Of a DNA stretch of 64,000 nt, positions 62,960-64,000 are shown piece by piece. Both the position numbers and the translations under genes were made by a program. The notes beneath the pieces are model-generated. The model made no database searches. It was given only the letters and a program-made list of their open reading frames with translations, and was not told the origin of the DNA. The stretch lies in contig NZ_QPHL01000013.1 of assembly GCF_003335675.1 (NCBI RefSeq), positions 124,001 through 188,000 on the forward strand, in the 5' to 3' direction. Every line of letters begins with the position of its first letter. The stretch's first letter is position 1. This DNA is from Winogradskyella sp. KYW1333 (GTDB taxonomy: Bacteria; Bacteroidota; Bacteroidia; Flavobacteriales; Flavobacteriaceae).

Positions 62960-62963
62960 TAGA

Positions 62964-63188
62964 ATGAGTATGCAACCAAATAACCTATTACATGGTGTTA
63001 AGTTAGAACAGATTATTCTTGAGCTTAAGGAACATTATGGATGGGAGTATATGGGTTTTCAAATTAATATTAGATGCTTTACTCATGATCCTTCGGTGAA
63101 ATCTAGTTTAAAATTTTTGAGACGTACACCTTGGGCAAGATCTAAGGTTGAAAAAATGTACCTATATATGCTTCAAAATAAAAATTAA
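62964..63188 (+). CDS. VF530 family (DUF2132) DNA-binding-like protein
   Basis: 74 residues. [62 protein letters not shown] (in part) is the complete VF530 domain, with the conserved [18 protein letters not shown]. The structure known for the family is a small helical fold of proposed DNA-binding type. Placed 4 bp behind the helicase gene, so one transcript. Confidence 0.9.
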   Translation: MSMQPNNLLHGVKLEQIILELKEHYGWEYMGFQINIRCFTHDPSVKSSLKFLRRTPWARSKVEKMYLYMLQNKN

Positions 63189-63289
63189 ACCTTAATTACA
63201 ACAATACCAAAATTTTATGATAACATTTTAGAATATTAAAAACATAATAATTCTGTTGATCAACTTATGGTCTAAACTGGCGGAGCACA

Positions 63290-64000
63290 TTAATTCGGAA
63301 TTAATGTAGATTTTCTCATGGAGTCACTGATAAAAATCAATCCTTCTGGTAGAGAATCTATCCAGAAATTCCAAGTATGGCCACCATCTTTTACTCGGAA
63401 CTCATGTGGTATTCCTTTGTTTTTCAGTTTAATATGAAGCGATGTATTACCTATGGTTAAAAAATCATCATCACCACAATCAAAATAAATAGCTACAGAT
63501 TTTAAGTCTTCTAAATCTTGAGTGTCTACAAAATTTAGTAGGTCAAATTCTTTAATCGCATCAGTATATCTCACTTCTCCTTTTTTGCCGATTACAGAAG
63601 GAGATATTCTACCAAAATATCTGTCAAAATGATTAGAATTATCATTTATGATTTCATCATAGGTTCTTACACTTGGACTAAAAGCTGCACAGGTACCAAA
63701 AAGCTCATGGTATTTTAGGGCGAGTCTCATGCTCCCAGCACCTCCCATGGAAAGACCACTAATAGCTCTATATTGTTTATCTTTAATTACATTGTATTTT
63801 TCTTCAACAAATGGTATAAACTCTTTAATAAGCATCTCTTCATAAGGATAGGAGCCATCATCTCTATTCATATATAATCTATCATCGCCATCTGGCATTA
63901 CAATCACCATTGGGTTAATTTTTTCTGCCCTAATTAATTCGTTCACTATATCAGAAAGTAGGCCTTCCATGTACCAGTCGGTTTCATCTCCTGTGAATCC
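63290..64000 (-). CDS. Esterase of the PF00756 (esterase D) type, N-terminus outside window
   Basis: The frame stays open to the right edge: residues FTGDETDWYMEGL precede the first internal Met, so the gene begins beyond 64000. About 236 residues are visible. The alpha/beta-hydrolase triad can be placed: nucleophile in ISGLSMGGAGSMRLAL, Asp in YFDCGDDDFL and His in VKDGGHTWNFW. MVIVMPDGDDRLYMN and YPYEEMLIKEFIPFVEEKY are typical of the esterase D / enterochelin-esterase-like family, often acting on acetyl or feruloyl esters. Substrate and any signal peptide cannot be read here. Confidence 0.88.
   Translation of the reverse strand, partial: GFTGDETDWYMEGLLSDIVNELIRAEKINPMVIVMPDGDDRLYMNRDDGSYPYEEMLIKEFIPFVEEKYNVIKDKQYRAISGLSMGGAGSMRLALKYHELFGTCAAFSPSVRTYDEIINDNSNHFDRYFGRISPSVIGKKGEVRYTDAIKEFDLLNFVDTQDLEDLKSVAIYFDCGDDDFLTIGNTSLHIKLKNKGIPHEFRVKDGGHTWNFWIDSLPEGLIFISDSMRKSTLIPN

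Overview
The window is an AT-rich chromosomal segment from a gliding member of the Flavobacteriaceae (Bacteroidota). The evidence is a complete gldK-gldL-gldM-gldN block (type IX secretion and gliding motor), promoters of the Bacteroidota type (TTG or TTTG near -33, TAnnTTTG near -7), almost no Shine-Dalgarno sequences, many SPII lipoproteins with short leaders, and families largely confined to this phylum (GSCFA, DUF6150, DUF5777, CPXCG). The genus cannot be fixed from sequence alone; marine genera related to Winogradskyella are a reasonable guess.

Left part (1-26.1 kb), mostly core genome. groEL (cut by the window edge) and groES lead leftward. Next is a leftward operon with a clear promoter (6216-6247) and terminator (1421-1454): miaB, a sigma-54 activator, a possibly split small gene, lptE, a TPR-like protein and secG. 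Rightward follow topA, an arginase-fold protein that has lost metal ligands, gldKLMN, a FAD oxidoreductase, an ABC-F ATPase, a three-gene RND efflux operon (adaptor, pump, TolC-like channel), a CPXCG zinc-site protein, a plant-type LRR protein and the initiator tRNA-fMet.

Middle part (26.1-45 kb), accessory. The tRNA-fMet 3' end and its terminator hairpin recur four more times over the next 9.3 kb, each copy separating a different gene module: an AraC regulator plus a cytochrome c/YceI/OB-fold/beta-barrel operon; a secreted acetolactate decarboxylase flanked by two ~120-bp direct repeats; two ABM-fold proteins; a DinB protein with a TPR-NTF2 protein; then a long rightward run of small exported proteins. 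That run, 36.0-43.6 kb, holds about ten predicted lipoproteins or secreted proteins with NTF2/SnoaL-like or ABM-like folds, one AhpD-like protein and one DUF2892 protein, facing an HxlR-type repressor gene. The pattern suggests serial insertion or duplication at a tRNA gene, with no integrase left in view. This is the part most likely to hold undescribed biology.

Right part (45-64 kb), core again: DUF6150 repeat protein, era, a broken gene with several disabling changes, der, two TPM-domain proteins with LemA, a MerR regulator, an M23 peptidase, alaS, a GSCFA protein, coaD, ddl, a PASTA protein, an RluD-type pseudouridine synthase, yaaA, a UDG-superfamily protein, a TspO-like membrane protein, a DEAD-box helicase, a VF530 protein and a truncated esterase at the edge.
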